A DNA stretch of 30,987 nucleotides from an uncultured Muribaculaceae bacterium (GTDB lineage: Bacteria; Bacteroidota; Bacteroidia; Bacteroidales; Muribaculaceae). Below are positions 14,879 to 22,102 of this stretch, one piece after another. How positions within the stretch are numbered: the first letter of the stretch is position 1; each line of letters starts with the position of its first letter. The DNA is taken from assembly GCA_910583775.1 (NCBI GenBank), contig CAJTYD010000027.1, forward strand, positions 1 through 30,987, read 5' to 3'. Below the pieces are notes generated by a model. The model saw nothing but the letters and a program-made list of their open reading frames with translations. It did not search any database and had not been told where the DNA came from. Position numbers and translations under genes: made by a program.

Positions 14879-16708
14879 TCAATCGAGACGCACACCACCT
14901 TTGTCGGCGGAGCTGACCATCGAGGCGTAAGCCCGGAGAGCCTTAGAGACTACTCTGTCTCTGTCTGTCGGGCGGAAAGCATCCTTACCCTTGGCCTCCT
15001 CGGCATTTCTGCGCGAAAGAAGTTCCTCGTCCGACAGCTCGACATCGATACGTCTCGCCGGAATGTCGATGCTTATGATATCGCCGTCCTTAACGAGACC
15101 GATGGCGCCCCCTGCGGCAGCCTCCGGAGAGATATGCCCGATCGAAAGTCCCGATGTGCCTCCGGAGAAACGGCCGTCGGTGATGAGGGCGCATTCCTTG
15201 CCGAGATGGCGCGATTTGATGTAGCTTGTCGGATAAAGCATCTCCTGCATTCCGGGTCCTCCCTTGGGGCCTTCGTATGTGATGACCACGACATCGCCGC
15301 TCTTCACTTTTCCGCCGAGAATGCCATCGACCGCCTCCTCCTGCGAACGGAAAACCTTCGCGGGACCTCTGAAACGGAAAATACTTTCGTCAACGCCCGC
15401 GGTCTTGACCACGCATCCGTCTTCAGCGATATTGCCTTTAAGCACAGCAAGGCCGCCATCCTTAACATAGCAATGGTCGACATCGCGGATGCATCCATTT
15501 TCGCGGTCGGTGTCAAGCTCTTCATAATATGTTTTCTGAGAGCCTAATTTCAGGTTCCTGCCTCCTCCGGGAGCGCTTTTCCATAGGATTCCGGCCTCCC
15601 GTATCATTTCATCCGACCCGATGGCATAGCGCTCTATCGCCTCGCCGAGCGTAAGGCCGTCGACACGTCTGACCGAGGTGTCGAGCAGACCGGCGTCGGC
15701 AAGCTGCTTCATGATCGTCAGTATGCCGCCGGCGCGGTTCACATCCTGAATATGGTAGGCTGAATTGGGAGCGACCTTGCAGAGCACCGGCGTCTTTCTC
15801 GAGAGCATATCGATGTCGGCCATGGTGAAATCAGCGCCGGCCTCGTGGGCCACGGCCAGAAGATGAAGCACGGTATTGGTCGAGCCGCCCATGGCAATGT
15901 CGAGGCTCATGGCGTTGAGCATGGCCTCCCGGGTGGCGATATTGCGCGGAAGAACGCTTTCGTCGCCATCCTCATAATAGGCGTATGCGTTCTTCACGAT
16001 CTGCGCGGCGGCCTTTCTGAAAAGAGAGGTGCGGTTCTCATGAGTCGCCACGACGGTTCCGTTGCCGGGCAACGCAAGTCCGATGGCTTCGTTGAGCGAA
16101 TTCATGGAATTCGCCGTAAACATTCCCGAACAGGATCCGCACGTCGGGCATCCGAGGCGCTCGATCCTGTCGACGGTCTCGTCGCTCACAGAATTATCGG
16201 CCGAATCCACCATCACGTCGATGAGATCGAGATAGCGGCTGCCCATCTTCCCTGCCTCCATCGGGCCGCCAGAGACAAAGATGCAGGGAATGTTGAGACG
16301 CATTGCGGCCATCAGCATTCCGGGAGTGACCTTGTCGCAATTGGAGATGCACACCATGGCGTCGGCCTTATGCGCGTTTACCATATATTCCACGGAATCG
16401 GCGATAAGGTCGCGCGAGGGCAGCGAATAGAGCATGCCGTCGTGACCCATGGCGATACCGTCGTCGATGGCGATAGTGTTGAATTCGGCTGCGAAGCAAC
16501 CGAGCTTTTCTATCTCTTCCTTGACAATCTGCCCTATCTCATGAAGATGTGTATGTCCGGGCACAAACTGTGTGAATGAATTCACCACAGCGATCACCGG
16601 ACGGCCGAACTGTTCGTCTTTCATGCCGTTGGCACGCCATAAGGCACGGGCTCCCGCCATTCGGCGCCCTACGGTGCATGCCTCGCTTCTTAAAGGATGG
16701 CTTTTCAT
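14879..16708 (-). CDS. ilvD: Dihydroxy-acid dehydratase
   Basis: 609 residues. It dehydrates the dihydroxy acids from IlvC to 2-oxoisovalerate and 2-oxo-3-methylvalerate. Iron-sulfur and metal motifs: CISNCDKVTPGM (Cys120, Cys124) and CPTCGSCSGMFTANSMN (Cys187, Cys190, Cys193). The N-terminal SFTQFVPGHTHL lacks the extra cysteine found at this place in [2Fe-2S] enzymes, so this is the oxygen-sensitive E. coli-like [4Fe-4S] class, as expected for an anaerobe. IAIDDGIAMGHDGMLYSLPSR and GRFSGGTSGLSIGH are also family-typical. It lies 126 bp downstream of leuB, a gap holding two hairpins. An AAGGAT just upstream of the ATG is one of the few Shine-Dalgarno-like sites in the window. Confidence 0.97.
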   Translation of the reverse strand: MKSHPLRSEACTVGRRMAGARALWRANGMKDEQFGRPVIAVVNSFTQFVPGHTHLHEIGQIVKEEIEKLGCFAAEFNTIAIDDGIAMGHDGMLYSLPSRDLIADSVEYMVNAHKADAMVCISNCDKVTPGMLMAAMRLNIPCIFVSGGPMEAGKMGSRYLDLIDVMVDSADNSVSDETVDRIERLGCPTCGSCSGMFTANSMNSLNEAIGLALPGNGTVVATHENRTSLFRKAAAQIVKNAYAYYEDGDESVLPRNIATREAMLNAMSLDIAMGGSTNTVLHLLAVAHEAGADFTMADIDMLSRKTPVLCKVAPNSAYHIQDVNRAGGILTIMKQLADAGLLDTSVRRVDGLTLGEAIERYAIGSDEMIREAGILWKSAPGGGRNLKLGSQKTYYEELDTDRENGCIRDVDHCYVKDGGLAVLKGNIAEDGCVVKTAGVDESIFRFRGPAKVFRSQEEAVDGILGGKVKSGDVVVITYEGPKGGPGMQEMLYPTSYIKSRHLGKECALITDGRFSGGTSGLSIGHISPEAAAGGAIGLVKDGDIISIDIPARRIDVELSDEELLSRRNAEEAKGKDAFRPTDRDRVVSKALRAYASMVSSADKGGVRLD

Positions 16709-16730
16709 ATATCCTTATTTGTTTATTACA

Positions 16731-16792
16731 GACTGAAGATAAATCAGTCCGGGAGTGTGTCCGCTATTTTTCTTAGATATAGGACACACTCC
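16731..16792. repeat. Two tandem inverted repeats in the leuB-ilvD gap
   Basis: A perfect 11-bp stem (GGAGTGTGTCC at 16752-16762 with 16782-16792) and, nearer ilvD, a 6-bp stem (GACTGA 16731-16736 with TCAGTC 16744-16749). In the minus-strand transcript the large hairpin comes first and neither is followed by a U tract. An RNA processing or attenuation role is possible; an intrinsic terminator is unlikely. Confidence 0.6.
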
Positions 16793-16834
16793 GAATGCAA
16801 CAGAGAAATAAATTTTACAAAAACTGAAACCGAA

Positions 16835-17899
16835 TCAGTCGGCGTTATCGATATAGTCGGTGATCCAGGCACCCACTTCGGAAGTGGAACAGGGATTCAG
16901 TCCTTCCACCTGGATGTCGCCGGTGCGTACATTCGCCTCAAGCGAGGCGGCAACAGCCTTTCTCACCAGAGCGCCTTCATCGGCAAGGTCGAAATACTCG
17001 AGAAGCATGGCGGCCGAAAGTATCTGCGCCAGAGGATTGGCTATGTTCATCCCCTTTGCCTGGGGCCATGAGCCGTGTACCGGCTCGAACACCGGCGTGC
17101 TCTCTCCGGTGGACGCCGAAGGAAGCAGACCCATAGATCCGGAAATCACAGAACCCTCGTCGGTGAGGATGTCTCCGAATGTATTCTCGGTCACCATGAC
17201 GTCGAAGAAACGTGGATCCTGAATCATGCGCATGGCGGCGTTGTCGACATACATGAAATCTGTGGTCACGTCGGGATATTCGGAAGCCATTTCCTTTGCC
17301 ACACGGCGCCAGAGACGCGAGGAGGCAAGCACGTTGGCCTTGTCGACGACCGTGAGGTGATGACGGCGCCGACGGGCATAGTCGTATGCAACGCGAAGAA
17401 TGCGCTCAACCTCATGGCGCGTGTAGAGGTTGGTGTCGAACGCGCGGTCATCGCCCTCCTCTTTCCGGCCGAAATACATTCCGCCCGTAAGCTCGCGGAT
17501 GCAGACGAAATCAGCGCCTTCCACAACCTCTTTTCTCAAAGGAGAAAGATGGATCAGCGAATCGAAGGTCTCAACAGGACGGATATTGGCATATAGACCG
17601 AGTTTCTTGCGCATGGCGAGCAAGCCCTGCTCGGGACGCACCTTGGCCTGGGGATCGTTGTCGAAACGGGTGTCGCCGACAGCCGAGAATAGAACGGCGT
17701 CATTCCTCCGGCATATCTCGTAGGTCTCCTCAGGGAAAGGATCGCCCACGGCATCTATCGCAGCCGCGCCGACAAGGGCCGGCTCAAACTCGAAATGATG
17801 GCCGAATTTCTTCGCTATAGATTTCAAAACCTCAACTCCCTGAACCGATATTTCGGGGCCGATTCCGTCGCCGGGGAGCACTGCTATCTTAAGATTCAT
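16835..17899 (-). CDS. leuB: 3-Isopropylmalate dehydrogenase
   Basis: 354 residues, NAD+-dependent oxidative decarboxylation of 3-isopropylmalate to 2-oxoisocaproate, the last leucine-specific step before transamination. Family signatures are LKIAVLPGDGIGPEI at the N-terminus, the arginine-rich substrate segment RPEQGLLAMRKKLGLYANIRPV, ELTGGMYFG, and VTENTFGDILTDEGSVISGSMGLLPSAS carrying the metal-binding aspartates. PVHGSWPQAKGMNIANP precedes the NAD-binding residues. Length is standard and the Leu-type ELTGG loop separates it from isocitrate or tartrate dehydrogenases. It starts 30 bp after the leuD stop. Confidence 0.96.
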   Translation of the reverse strand: MNLKIAVLPGDGIGPEISVQGVEVLKSIAKKFGHHFEFEPALVGAAAIDAVGDPFPEETYEICRRNDAVLFSAVGDTRFDNDPQAKVRPEQGLLAMRKKLGLYANIRPVETFDSLIHLSPLRKEVVEGADFVCIRELTGGMYFGRKEEGDDRAFDTNLYTRHEVERILRVAYDYARRRRHHLTVVDKANVLASSRLWRRVAKEMASEYPDVTTDFMYVDNAAMRMIQDPRFFDVMVTENTFGDILTDEGSVISGSMGLLPSASTGESTPVFEPVHGSWPQAKGMNIANPLAQILSAAMLLEYFDLADEGALVRKAVAASLEANVRTGDIQVEGLNPCSTSEVGAWITDYIDNAD

Positions 17900-17929
17900 A
17901 TTATTGCCTGATGAAATGTTTCTGAATAT

Positions 17930-18517
17930 TTATCTTTCTCTCTCGAAACGCTCGATGTCGCTCTTCTTCGAGAGGAGATACTCAACATCGTCGAGACCTT
18001 CAAGAAGACACTGCTTCTTATAAGGATTGATGTCGAAATGCTCGCTGCGTCCTGTCGTGAGGTTGGTGACAGTCTGAGCCGGAAGATCCACGCGCACCTT
18101 CGTCGCATTGTCTTCAGCGATATTGCTGAAAAGCTCCTGCAGGAAATCCTCGCTTACCGTGACAGGCAGGACGAAGCAGTTAAGTTCGTTCTGTTTGTGG
18201 ATATCGGCGAAAAAACTTGATATCACCACGCGGAATCCATAGTCGTGGATCGCCCAGGCGGCGTGCTCGCGCGATGATCCGCAGCCGAAATTGCGTCCGG
18301 CCACAAGCACGCATCCCGAATATCTGTCGTCATTCAGAGGAAACCCTGCGATCTTTTCGCCTTCGGGCGAAAAACGCCAGTCGCGGAAAAGATTGTCGCC
18401 GAAACCCTCGCGCGACGTCGCCTTGAGGAAACGCGCCGGTATGATCTGATCGGTATCTATGTTCTCGGTCGGCAACGGAACGCATGTCGACTCGATTATA
18501 TTGAATTTTTCCTTCAT
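17930..18517 (-). CDS. leuD: 3-Isopropylmalate dehydratase small subunit
   Basis: 195 residues, the swivelling domain of isopropylmalate isomerase, which pairs with LeuC to convert 2- to 3-isopropylmalate. Motifs: ENIDTDQIIPARFLK and GRNFGCGSSREHAAWAI (about 74-90), which shapes the substrate loop, then VVISSFFADIHKQNELNCFVLPV. I place the start at the ATG at 18517, two bases after the leuC stop (TGA 18522-18520). A TTG two codons upstream (18523) overlapping the leuC stop is possible but gives no better match to family N-termini. The near-zero spacing implies translational coupling with leuC, sensible for an obligate heterodimer. Confidence 0.95.
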   Translation of the reverse strand: MKEKFNIIESTCVPLPTENIDTDQIIPARFLKATSREGFGDNLFRDWRFSPEGEKIAGFPLNDDRYSGCVLVAGRNFGCGSSREHAAWAIHDYGFRVVISSFFADIHKQNELNCFVLPVTVSEDFLQELFSNIAEDNATKVRVDLPAQTVTNLTTGRSEHFDINPYKKQCLLEGLDDVEYLLSKKSDIERFERER

Positions 18518-18519
18518 AG

Positions 18520-19911
18520 TCAATCAAGTTTTTCAGGGATAACACCATTGACCGCCACGTAAGCCGCCACAAGCGGGCCTGCAAGCACCGTTCTCGCGCC
18601 TGGCCCCTGACGCCCTTCGAAATTTCTGTTGGAAGTGGAGACAGCGAGCTTTCCGGCGGGAATCTTATCCTCGTTCATGGCCAGACAGGCCGAGCAGCCC
18701 GGCTGACGGAGCTCGAATCCGGCTTCTTCAAGAATCCTGTCGATTCCCTCCTCACGGATCTGCCGGTCAACCTCACGTGAGCCCGGAACGAGCCAGGCAG
18801 TGATATCGGGATGCTTCCTCTTGCCTCTTACGCTTTCGGCAAACGCACGGAAATCCTCGAGACGCCCGTTGGTACAGCTTCCGAGAAAAACATAATCCAC
18901 TTTCTTCCCGGCGAGCTTTTCTCCCTCCTTGAATCCCATATAGGCAAGAGCCTTTCTGAACGACTCGGCCTCGATCGGATTATTTTCAGGGAGCGCAGGG
19001 ATTGCCTCCGAAATGCCTATACCCATTCCGGGATTCGTACCGAATGTGATGCGGGGCTCGATATCGGCGGCATCGAGCGTTACCTCTTTGTCGAAGACGG
19101 CGTCATCGTCTGTCTTCAGCTTCCGCCACTCGGCAAGAGCCTTATCCCAGGCCTCCCCTTTCGGAGCGAACTTACGTCCCTTCACATATTCGAAAGTCGT
19201 CTCGTCGGGAGCCACCATTCCTCCCCTCGCGCCCATCTCTATCGAGAGGTTGCAGAGCGTGAGTCGCCCTTCCATCGAGAGATTTCTCACGGCTTCGCCG
19301 GCATATTCCACGAAATATCCCGTGGCGCCCCCGGTAGTCATCCTGGAGATGATATAAAGGGCGAGATCCTTGGCGGTCACGTTTTTGCCGAGACGGCCGT
19401 TGACCGTAATGCGCATGGTCTTCGGTTTGGGCTGGATGATACACTGCGATGCAAGCACCATTTCGACCTCGCTGGTGCCGATTCCGAAGGCCACGGCGCC
19501 AAGGGCACCGTGAGTCGAGGTATGGCTGTCGCCGCAGACAATGGTCTGTCCGGGAAGCGTCAGTCCGGTTTCAGGACCGATAACGTGAATGATTCCGTTT
19601 CTGCTGTCCCCTACTCCATAATATTCAAGGCCGAATTCGCGGGCGTTGCGCTCGAGAGTCTCCACCTGATTCTTCGACACAGGATCGACGATAGGCATGT
19701 CCTGATACTTCGTCGGGATGTTATGGTCGGGTGAGCAGACCGTACGTTCGGGGCGAAAAACCTTGATACCACGGTTTCTCAATCCGGCGAATGCCTGGGG
19801 GGATGTCACCTCGTGGCAATAATGCCGGTCTATATAAAGCTGGTCAGGGCCGTCGGGAATATGGTTCACCACATGAGCCGACCAGATCTTGTCGAAAAGA
19901 GTCTTTCCCAT
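18520..19911 (-). CDS. leuC: 3-Isopropylmalate dehydratase large subunit
   Basis: 463 residues, aconitase-superfamily catalytic subunit carrying the [4Fe-4S] cluster. The three ligand cysteines are present: Cys346 in VFLGSCTNGRLEDF, and Cys406 and Cys409 in PGCSACLAMNED. Other landmarks are the N-terminal KTLFDKIWSAHVV, IDRHYCHEVTSPQAF, CGDSHTSTHGALGAVAFGIGTSEVE and MGARGGMVAPDE. Length is the same as the E. coli-type bacterial enzyme. Its start codon overlaps the leuA stop by one base (TAATG arrangement), so leuA and leuC are coupled. Confidence 0.97.
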   Translation of the reverse strand: MGKTLFDKIWSAHVVNHIPDGPDQLYIDRHYCHEVTSPQAFAGLRNRGIKVFRPERTVCSPDHNIPTKYQDMPIVDPVSKNQVETLERNAREFGLEYYGVGDSRNGIIHVIGPETGLTLPGQTIVCGDSHTSTHGALGAVAFGIGTSEVEMVLASQCIIQPKPKTMRITVNGRLGKNVTAKDLALYIISRMTTGGATGYFVEYAGEAVRNLSMEGRLTLCNLSIEMGARGGMVAPDETTFEYVKGRKFAPKGEAWDKALAEWRKLKTDDDAVFDKEVTLDAADIEPRITFGTNPGMGIGISEAIPALPENNPIEAESFRKALAYMGFKEGEKLAGKKVDYVFLGSCTNGRLEDFRAFAESVRGKRKHPDITAWLVPGSREVDRQIREEGIDRILEEAGFELRQPGCSACLAMNEDKIPAGKLAVSTSNRNFEGRQGPGARTVLAGPLVAAYVAVNGVIPEKLD

Positions 19912-21407
19912 TATTTGGCGAATTTATTGATAGCGTCGATGAAAGCCTCCGCACTGGCGGCGATGATGTCGGTGTTTGCGGAGAAGCCGTGATAGGAGCA
20001 TCCGTCATGCTCTACTGTCATGTGTACCTTTCCGACATCGTTGCTGCCCTTGTTTATGGCCTGGATAAGGAATTCCTTGACGAGCATCTTGCGTCTGATA
20101 ATGTTCTTGATGGCTGAAATGGCGGCGTCGACGGGACCGTTGCCTGTGGAGCAGGCCTCGAACTTCTCGCCCGAGATGTCAAGACCGACGCTTGCCACCG
20201 ACTGCAGCCCGACTCCGGAAGTGACCTGCAGGAAATCGAGCTTGATGCGGTGAAGTTTCTTGCGGTGCTGCCCGGCGAGCATCAGCACGTCGTCGTCGTT
20301 GATCTCCTTCTTGCGGTCGGCAAGCTTGAGGAATGCCTCGTAAGCCGTGTCGAGAGCATCGGAATCAAGTTCAACGCCAAGCACCTGAAGACGGTGTTTG
20401 AGGGCGGCACGGCCGCTGCGGGCCGTAAGCACGATCGAGTTCTCGTCAAGACCGACGTCGTTCGGATCTATGATCTCGTAGCTCTGCTTGTTCTTCAGCA
20501 CGCCGTCCTGATGAATGCCGGAGGAATGCGCGAACGCGTTCCTGCCGACAATAGCCTTGTTGGGCTGCACGGGCATGTTCATAAGGCTCGACACAAGACG
20601 GCTTGTGGGTGTGATGCGTCTCGAATTGATATTCGTGTCTATATTGAGCTCGGGATGCGAGCGGAAAGTCATCACCACCTCCTCGAGGGCGGTATTGCCG
20701 GCACGTTCGCCGATACCGTTGATGGTCACCTCTGCCTGTCGCGCGCCGGCGATGACGCCGGCAACGGTATTGGCCGTGGCCATGCCGAGATCGTTATGAC
20801 AATGAGTGGCGATCACAACGTTTTCGATTCCCTTCACGTTCTCAATCAGATACTTTATCTTCGCGCCGAATTCAGAGGGAAGACAATAACCTGTGGTGTC
20901 AGGGATATTGATCACGGTCGCACCGGCCTTTATGACCGCTTCGACGACACGGGCAAGATACTCGTTGTCGGTTCTGCCCGCATCCTCGGCATAAAACTGC
21001 ACATCCTCCACAAATTTCTTGGCGTAGGCCACCGAAGCGACAGCCCGCTCGATGATCTCCTCCCTTGTGGATTTGAACTTATATTTGATATGGATGTCGG
21101 ATGTTCCGATTCCGGTGTGAATTCGGGGATGTTTGGCATACTGCAAAGCCTCAGCAGCCACCTTGATGTCGTTTTCGACCGCTCTTGTAAGGGCGCACAC
21201 CGTCGGCCAGGTCACTGCCTTGGAAATCTCGACGACAGAATTGAAATCACCGGGACTCGAAACCGGGAATCCTGCCTCTATGACATCGACACCCAATGTC
21301 TCCAATGCTTTTGCAACCTCAATCTTTTCTACAGTATTCAGCTGGCAACCGGGAACCTGTTCTCCATCGCGCAACGTTGTGTCAAATATAAATAAACGTT
21401 CGCTCAT
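19911..21407 (-). CDS. leuA: 2-Isopropylmalate synthase
   Basis: 498 residues, the committed step of leucine synthesis: Claisen condensation of acetyl-CoA with 2-oxoisovalerate. The TIM-barrel domain carries FDTTLRDGEQVPGCQ (Arg13, Asp14; VPGC replaces the more usual SPGA in this position), GFPVSSPGDF, and the metal-binding HxH in THCHNDLGMA (His202, His204), with NGIGERAGNTALEEV. The C-terminal third (from about residue 370) is the LeuA dimer domain that binds leucine for feedback inhibition; its presence argues against a citramalate or homocitrate synthase lacking that domain. It is the first gene of the eight-gene leu-ilv block. A promoter-like element lies about 43 bp upstream. Confidence 0.96.
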   Translation of the reverse strand: MSERLFIFDTTLRDGEQVPGCQLNTVEKIEVAKALETLGVDVIEAGFPVSSPGDFNSVVEISKAVTWPTVCALTRAVENDIKVAAEALQYAKHPRIHTGIGTSDIHIKYKFKSTREEIIERAVASVAYAKKFVEDVQFYAEDAGRTDNEYLARVVEAVIKAGATVINIPDTTGYCLPSEFGAKIKYLIENVKGIENVVIATHCHNDLGMATANTVAGVIAGARQAEVTINGIGERAGNTALEEVVMTFRSHPELNIDTNINSRRITPTSRLVSSLMNMPVQPNKAIVGRNAFAHSSGIHQDGVLKNKQSYEIIDPNDVGLDENSIVLTARSGRAALKHRLQVLGVELDSDALDTAYEAFLKLADRKKEINDDDVLMLAGQHRKKLHRIKLDFLQVTSGVGLQSVASVGLDISGEKFEACSTGNGPVDAAISAIKNIIRRKMLVKEFLIQAINKGSNDVGKVHMTVEHDGCSYHGFSANTDIIAASAEAFIDAINKFAK

Positions 21408-21449
21408 TTTACCTTATGATTTTTATAAATATTGATTACGATTGAGCGC

Positions 21450-21476
21450 CAAATTTATTAAATATTTGTCAAACAA
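21450..21476 (-). promoter_or_regulatory. Candidate promoter of the leu-ilv block
   Basis: On the minus strand TAAATTTG (21457-21450) matches TAnnTTTG. TTG at 21476-21474 lies 16 bp upstream, shorter than the usual 19-20, so the -33 assignment is weak. The leader to leuA would be about 36 nt and shows no leader peptide or T-box-like structure. Confidence 0.45.
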
Positions 21477-21575
21477 CATAATTATTAAGCCTATTTTTAC
21501 CATTTATACACCAAAAATTTCACATTTTTCTATTTTTATTCCCAAATATAAATTTTTTATAATATTTATATAAAT

Positions 21576-21618
21576 TAACAGGGAGTTGATGTCGGTAAAT
21601 CCGAATCAACTCCCGTTA
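21576..21618 (-). terminator. Terminator of the Dabb gene
   Basis: A perfect 10-bp stem GGGAGTTGAT (21581-21590) with 21605-21614, an inner TCGG/CCGA and an outer TAAC/GTTA extension. On the minus strand it is followed by an AT-rich tract (TTAATTTATATAAATATT) rather than pure T. It separates the Dabb gene from the leu-ilv block. Confidence 0.7.
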
Positions 21619-21643
21619 AAGCTGAAAATTAAGGATCTGCAGG

Positions 21644-21937
21644 TCAGAATTCGTAGTCCACACAGGCGCGGGCCTCGATCTGCGGCTTTACAAGTCCGGC
21701 GGCGGCCACATGAGCCGGATGCCCGGCATAGACAGCGACATCGGCCATTGTCGGGACTATCGCCGTCAGAACCAGATTCCAGCTCTCCGCAGGATTCTCA
21801 TTGATTCCTACCTCCATGCTCTGAAGGCATTCTATCTGCTCGGGAAGCGCCATCAAAGCCTCCGAAAACTTGCGGCATGCCTCGGCTTTCTCCTCTGCCG
21901 TACCGCTGAATTTGAACGTTACAATATGCTTTACCAT
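21644..21937 (-). CDS. Dabb (stress-responsive alpha/beta barrel) domain protein
   Basis: 97 residues forming a single Dabb ferredoxin-like domain: MVKHIVTFKFSG at the start, ALMALPEQIECLQSMEVGIN in the middle, AGHPAHVAAAGLVKPQIEARACVDYEF at the end. These are the usual MVKHIV opening and the HPxH...VDYE close of the family. Such proteins form dimeric barrels; activities are mostly unknown, with links to stress response or small aromatic substrates. The ATG at 21937 is preferred because it gives the family start; a longer reading adds 13 atypical residues. It has its own promoter and terminator and is divergent from the S9 peptidase gene. Confidence 0.85.
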   Translation of the reverse strand: MVKHIVTFKFSGTAEEKAEACRKFSEALMALPEQIECLQSMEVGINENPAESWNLVLTAIVPTMADVAVYAGHPAHVAAAGLVKPQIEARACVDYEF

Positions 21938-21973
21938 AATATTTATTGATTTAAAGTCCGCACTTATAGGATG

Positions 21974-22004
21974 CAAAAATAACTCATCTCCCCTTTAGAT
22001 GCAA
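21974..22004 (-). promoter_or_regulatory. Bacteroidota-type promoter of the Dabb gene
   Basis: Minus strand TTG (22004-22002), 20 bp, TATTTTTG (21981-21974). Both boxes and the spacing fit the consensus; the leader would be about 30 nt. Confidence 0.65.
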
Positions 22005-22056
22005 TGAAAACCGAAACTTTTACGATAATCGCGCATAAATATCCACCATTTTTCAG

Positions 22057-22064
22057 TAATTTTG
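22057..22064 (+). promoter_or_regulatory. Candidate -7 element for the S9 peptidase gene
   Basis: TAATTTTG matches TAnnTTTG and lies 38 bp before the ATG at 22103. No TTG box is seen 19-20 bp upstream. Confidence 0.4.
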
Positions 22065-22102
22065 AGAAAAATTATAAAAACTAACCAAACCGTGAATAAA
22101 TA

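Noticed and set aside
18811..19734. Open frame of 307 codons antisense to leuC
   Set aside because: Shadow of leuC; nothing in it resembles a protein family.
20250..21395. Open frame of 381 codons antisense to leuA
   Set aside because: leuA is certain on the other strand; the antisense product shows no recognisable motif, signal or domain.
21408..21643. Leucine-responsive attenuator or riboswitch before leuA
   Set aside because: No leader peptide with Leu codons and no T-box-like structure; the only hairpin there fits as the terminator of the Dabb gene.
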